Assembly (NCBI RefSeq): GCF_001425745.1
Contig: NZ_LMDF01000007.1
Location: 678,677-742,676, forward strand
Reading direction: 5' to 3'
Length of the DNA stretch: 64,000 nucleotides
DNA from: Caulobacter sp. Root343
GTDB lineage: Bacteria > Pseudomonadota > Alphaproteobacteria > Caulobacterales > Caulobacteraceae
Shown here: piece after piece, positions 61,167-64,000 of the stretch
How positions within the stretch are numbered: position 1 is the stretch's first letter
Layout of the letters: each line of letters begins with the position of its first letter
Translations under genes and position numbers: made by a program
The notes under the pieces: generated by a model
Told to the model about the DNA's origin: nothing
Databases searched by the model: none
What the model saw: only the letters and a program-made list of their open reading frames with translations

Positions 61167-61185
61167 GCGGCTCCGGTTGAGCCGC
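61167..61185 (+). other. Hairpin in the popA leader
   Basis: GCGGCTC (61167-61173) and GAGCCGC (61179-61185) form a perfect 7-bp stem with a 5-base loop. It lies between the promoter-like sequence and the start codon and is likely in the mRNA leader. Confidence 0.45.
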
Positions 61186-61213
61186 AAGGACGAGCGTTCG
61201 GGCGGAGGTTGGT

Positions 61214-62539
61214 TTGGCGGTTGACGCCCGGATCCTGATCGTGGCGCGCGACGATGTTCGCGCCGGACCGCTGGCCGAAGGGCTGGACCGGTTGGGCTGG
61301 CGCACGATCACCGCGCGCGGCCCCTATGCCGCCCTCGCCGCCCTGGGCGATCTGCCGATCGAGGCGGTGATCGTCGACCTGGCCAGCGCCGGTCCCGAGA
61401 CCCAGACCCTGGCGCGCCGGCTGAAGGCCGCGGTCGCCCCGCGCCGCTTGCCGGTCATCGCCATCGGCGACCCGGACGGCGACTATCGCAACCAGGCGTT
61501 CGACCTGACCCTGTCGCCGCCGCTGCATCCGTCCCAGGCCGCCCTGCGCCTGGAGACCCTGGTGCGCACCGCCATCGCCGAGGAAGAGTTCGAGCTGCGC
61601 CTCGACACGTTCGGCGAGCGCGGCCGTCGCCTGGATCTGCCGGAAGCGGCCGAGGCCCCCTATCGCATCCTCGCCGTGGGCGAACCCGCGCCGCAGTTCC
61701 TGGCCCTGGCCAACGCCCTGCAGGCCAGCGGAGCCGAGGTGGTCGGCGCCTTCACCGCCTATACGGCCTTCGACTATCTGCACGAGCGGGCGTTCGACTC
61801 CGTGGTCCTGTGGGCCGGCGACAGCCAGCAGGAAGCCCTGTCGATCGCGGCCGGCATGCGCCGCAACACCCGCCTCTTCCACATCCCGGCCCTGCTCTAT
61901 CTGAAGGCCGAGAGCTATGTGACCATGTCCGAGGCGTTCCATCGCGGCGTCTCCGACGTGGCCTCGCCCGAAACGCCCGAGATCGAGACCGCCATGCGGG
62001 TCATGGAGCTGGCCCGCAGCTTCCGCCGGGGCGAGTCGATCCGCGGCGCCCTGGAAAAGGCCCGCAGCTCGGGCCTGATGGACGCCGCCACCGGCCTGTT
62101 CACCCGCGACCTGTTCGCCGCCCACCTGGCCCGGCTGGCCGCCGCCGCTCGCGAGCGGTCCCGGCCGCTGTCGATCTGCGTGCTGCGTGTCGCCGACAAG
62201 CCCGAGACCGTCTGGGCCCGCAAGAACGGCTGGCTGGACCGCGCCATTCCGCAGATCGGCTCGATGGTCGGCCGCCTGGTCCGCGTCGAGGACACGCCGG
62301 CCCGCCTGGCCACCGAGGTCTTCGCCCTGGCCCTGCCGGCCACCGGCCTGAGCGCCGCGCAGGCCGCCGCCGAGCGGATCGCCGCAGTGATCGGCTGCAC
62401 CGCCTTCGACGCCGGCGACGACCGTCCGCCGTTCGTCTGTGAGTTCGACATCGGCGTCGCCGAGGTCCAGCCCGGCGAAGGCGCCGTCAAGGCGTTGGAA
62501 CGCGCCGCCGCCAACGCCCTCAAGCGCGACGCCAGCTGA
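61214..62539 (+). CDS. popA: PopA-type c-di-GMP effector (receiver-like domains plus degenerate GGDEF)
   Basis: A 441-residue protein. Residues 1-125 and 140-265 are two receiver-like domains (ARILIVARDDVRAGPLAEGL; YRILAVGEPAPQFLALANAL), and 285-440 is GGDEF-like. The active-site GGDEF is replaced by ATEVF (366-370), so it should not make c-di-GMP, but the RxxD inhibitory site is intact (RVED, Arg357-Asp360) five residues earlier, as in a c-di-GMP receptor. This is the layout of Caulobacter PopA, which takes part in CtrA degradation by ClpXP at the stalked pole. Length (about 440) matches PopA closely. Confidence 0.9.
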   Translation: MAVDARILIVARDDVRAGPLAEGLDRLGWRTITARGPYAALAALGDLPIEAVIVDLASAGPETQTLARRLKAAVAPRRLPVIAIGDPDGDYRNQAFDLTLSPPLHPSQAALRLETLVRTAIAEEEFELRLDTFGERGRRLDLPEAAEAPYRILAVGEPAPQFLALANALQASGAEVVGAFTAYTAFDYLHERAFDSVVLWAGDSQQEALSIAAGMRRNTRLFHIPALLYLKAESYVTMSEAFHRGVSDVASPETPEIETAMRVMELARSFRRGESIRGALEKARSSGLMDAATGLFTRDLFAAHLARLAAAARERSRPLSICVLRVADKPETVWARKNGWLDRAIPQIGSMVGRLVRVEDTPARLATEVFALALPATGLSAAQAAAERIAAVIGCTAFDAGDDRPPFVCEFDIGVAEVQPGEGAVKALERAAANALKRDAS

Positions 62540-62620
62540 AGCTCCACCCTTGGGCGCGAACGGCTCGGGCCCTATATGGAACACGTCCTGTAGCGGACAG
62601 TGTTGCGAAAGGTGCGCGCC

Positions 62621-63277
62621 GTGAGCCAACCCCAAACCACTCCGATGGTCATCGACGTGGTGGCCGACGTGGTCTGCCCCTGGTGTTATCTCGGCTGGCG
62701 GCGGCTGAAATCGGCGCTGGCCTTGCGACCGGACCTCGAGGCGCAGCTGGTCTGGCGGCCTTATCAGCTCGACCCGACGCTTCCCGAGGAGGGCGTCGAC
62801 CGCAAGGCCTACATGGCCCAGAAGTTCAAGGATCCGGCCAAGCTCACGGCGGTTCATGCCGCCCTGGTCGAGGGCGGCGCCGAGGAAGGCATCGCCTTCG
62901 ACTTCGACGCCATCGAGGTCTCGCCCAACACCAACGCCGCCCACCGGCTGATCCGCTGGGCCCTGACGGCCGGGGTCCAGGACCAGGTCGTCGAGGCGCT
63001 GTTCAAGGCCTATTTCACTCAAGGGCTCGACATCGGTGATCCGATGGTCCTGGCCGATGTCGCCGAGGCGGCCGGCATGGAGCGCCTGGTGGTGCTGCAG
63101 CTGCTGTCGGAAGGGGCCGACAAGGAGGCCGTGGCCCGCGAGCACGCCATGGCCGTCCAGGGCGGGGTGACCGGCGTGCCGTTCGTCATCTTCGCGGGCA
63201 AGGTGGCCGTGGTCGGGGCCGAGAGCCCGGAACGCATCGCCGAGGCGATTGACCAGGCCGTGGCTTCGGGCGCCTGA
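62621..63277 (+). CDS. FrnE-like DsbA family oxidoreductase
   Basis: A 218-residue thioredoxin-fold protein of the FrnE/2-hydroxychromene-2-carboxylate isomerase-like DsbA group. The active site CPWC is in VADVVCPWCYLGWRRL near residue 20. A helical insertion follows, then GVTGVPFVIFAGKVAVVGA with the cis-Pro typical of the family. I prefer GTG 62621, which has AAAGG upstream; TTG 62600 is possible. No signal peptide, so probably cytoplasmic, in thiol homeostasis. It follows popA after about 80 bases. Confidence 0.9.
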   Translation: MSQPQTTPMVIDVVADVVCPWCYLGWRRLKSALALRPDLEAQLVWRPYQLDPTLPEEGVDRKAYMAQKFKDPAKLTAVHAALVEGGAEEGIAFDFDAIEVSPNTNAAHRLIRWALTAGVQDQVVEALFKAYFTQGLDIGDPMVLADVAEAAGMERLVVLQLLSEGADKEAVAREHAMAVQGGVTGVPFVIFAGKVAVVGAESPERIAEAIDQAVASGA

Positions 63278-63325
63278 TCCCTCGGCGCGGACAGCCGCGC
63301 GAGTCGAGACTGTCGGGGGCGTGAC

Positions 63326-63850
63326 ATGGACCACCAGAAGCAGCAGATGATCAGCTACGCCATCACCGGCGCGGCGATCGCGATCGTCCTGTTCTTTCGC
63401 GTGCGGCGACTGACCCAGGAGCGACGGCTGAAGCTGGAATGGATGTGGGTCATGCCCACCTTGATGACGGCCGCCATGGTCGCCCTGTTCTTCCAGTACC
63501 CGCCTCACGGTTCGGACTGGGTCTGGCTGGGCGCGGTGTTCGTCGTCGGCGCGGCCGTCGGCTGGATGCGCGGCAAGCTGATCCCGATCAGCATCGATCC
63601 CGAGACCCATCTGCTGAACACCAAGCCCTCCCCGGCCGCCCTGCTGTTCCTGCTGGGCCTGTTCGTCGTCCGCTTCGCCCTGCGCGCCTATCTGGAAAGC
63701 CAGGCCAGCGCCCTGCACATCAGCATCGGCCTGCTGACCGACGGCTTCGTCGTCCTGGCCGTGGGCCTGTTCGCCGTCTCGCGCATCGAGATGGGCCTGC
63801 GGGCCTGGGGCCTGCTCAAGGCGGCCCGCGCGGCGAAGGCGGCGGCCTAG
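63326..63850 (+). CDS. CcdC-like membrane protein (DUF1453)
   Basis: A 174-residue membrane protein with about five helices (SYAITGAAIAIVLFFRVRRL, EWMWVMPTLMTAAMVALFFQ, WVWLGAVFVVGAAVGWMRGK, ALLFLLGLFVVRFALRAYLE, IGLLTDGFVVLAVGLFAV). The pattern fits the CcdC/DUF1453 family; its role is not well defined, possibly linked to cytochrome c biogenesis in some bacteria. Start ATG 63326 follows GGGGGCG. No partner genes here. Confidence 0.82.
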   Translation: MDHQKQQMISYAITGAAIAIVLFFRVRRLTQERRLKLEWMWVMPTLMTAAMVALFFQYPPHGSDWVWLGAVFVVGAAVGWMRGKLIPISIDPETHLLNTKPSPAALLFLLGLFVVRFALRAYLESQASALHISIGLLTDGFVVLAVGLFAVSRIEMGLRAWGLLKAARAAKAAA

Positions 63851-63939
63851 GGTACGGCTCCGCCGCCTCACGCGGCTTGCCGCTGAAGGGATGGAAAGGG
63901 ACGCGGAGCGCCGGACAGCGTCCGGAGTGTGAGTTTGTA

Positions 63940-63976
63940 AGTACCGTTTCGACGAAGCCAGACGCTCCGCGCGACC
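63940..63976 (+). repeat. Dispersed repeat B, copy 2
   Basis: AGTACCGTTTCGACGAAG followed by GACGCTCCGCGCGACC. Same core and similar context as 38541-38577, including a purine-rich GGGATGG block before it. It lies about 90 bases after the CcdC-like stop. Confidence 0.6.
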
Positions 63977-64000
63977 GTTATGCGCCAGCGTCCCGTCGGG

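Noticed and set aside
60305..63871. A 1188-codon open frame on the minus strand
   Set aside because: It is antisense to popA, the DsbA-like gene and the CcdC-like gene and also overlaps the CoA-transferase gene. Its Gln/Gly-rich text has no motifs, and all the plus-strand genes are well supported.

Overview
The window is high-GC, densely coded alphaproteobacterial chromosome, most likely from a Caulobacter species. Supporting signs are a PopA-type cell-cycle protein (two receiver-like domains plus a degenerate GGDEF domain that keeps its c-di-GMP inhibitory site), an RTX type I secretion substrate, and a promoter matching the Caulobacter housekeeping consensus. I identified genes by reading protein motifs by eye; no database search was run.

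Layout. 0-4.7 kb: a gene running off the left edge, a small unknown gene and a 1013-aa SF2 helicase with a nuclease-like C-terminus (defence candidate). 4.9-18.3 kb: accessory redox/detoxification cassettes (LysR, HxlR, SDRs, VOC, NTF2-like, GST, DoxX, epoxide hydrolase, cupin, alpha/beta hydrolase), separated by copies of a dispersed intergenic repeat. 18.5-22.5 kb: an overlapping kaiC-kaiB-kaiB-HWE kinase operon, a KaiA-less timing system. 22.8-31 kb: an accessory region with a serine resolvase, a Tn5053/Tn402-like tniA-tniB-tniQ set (tniQ frameshifted) and a minus-strand module of unknown genes with repeat-rich control DNA. 31-41.8 kb: a complete predicted guanidine assimilation module: a NikR-like regulator lacking all metal ligands, two DUF1989 carboxyguanidine deiminase-type subunits, a biotin-dependent urea/guanidine carboxylase, allophanate hydrolase, and a convergent ABC importer operon. 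The same ATTAC-N14-GTAAT inverted repeat lies in front of both operons. 42.2-45.1 kb: an autoregulated GbsR/MarR-type regulator, DUF4166 protein and TIGR01777 epimerase sharing an operator. 45.0-47.4 kb: an Lgt-like membrane transferase overlapping a tetraether-synthase-like radical SAM gene. 47.6-51.6 kb: a 1349-aa cadherin/RTX secreted protein. 52-64 kb: core genes (MBL hydrolase, tatD, holB, tmk, rlpA, tRNA-Ser, methyltransferase, pseudouridine synthase, tusA, BrkB family, CoA transferase, popA, FrnE-like DsbA, CcdC-like).

How genes work together. In the guanidine module, imported guanidine would be carboxylated, deiminated to allophanate and hydrolysed to ammonia and CO2, with one regulator probably controlling uptake and breakdown. 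In the Kai operon, KaiC ATPase/kinase state would be read through two divergent KaiB proteins and passed to the PAS-HWE kinase. The Lgt/radical SAM pair suggests an unusual lipid or lipoprotein modification. The findings I rate highest are the metal-ligand-free NikR-like regulator with its paired operators, the Kai operon, and the Lgt/radical SAM pair.
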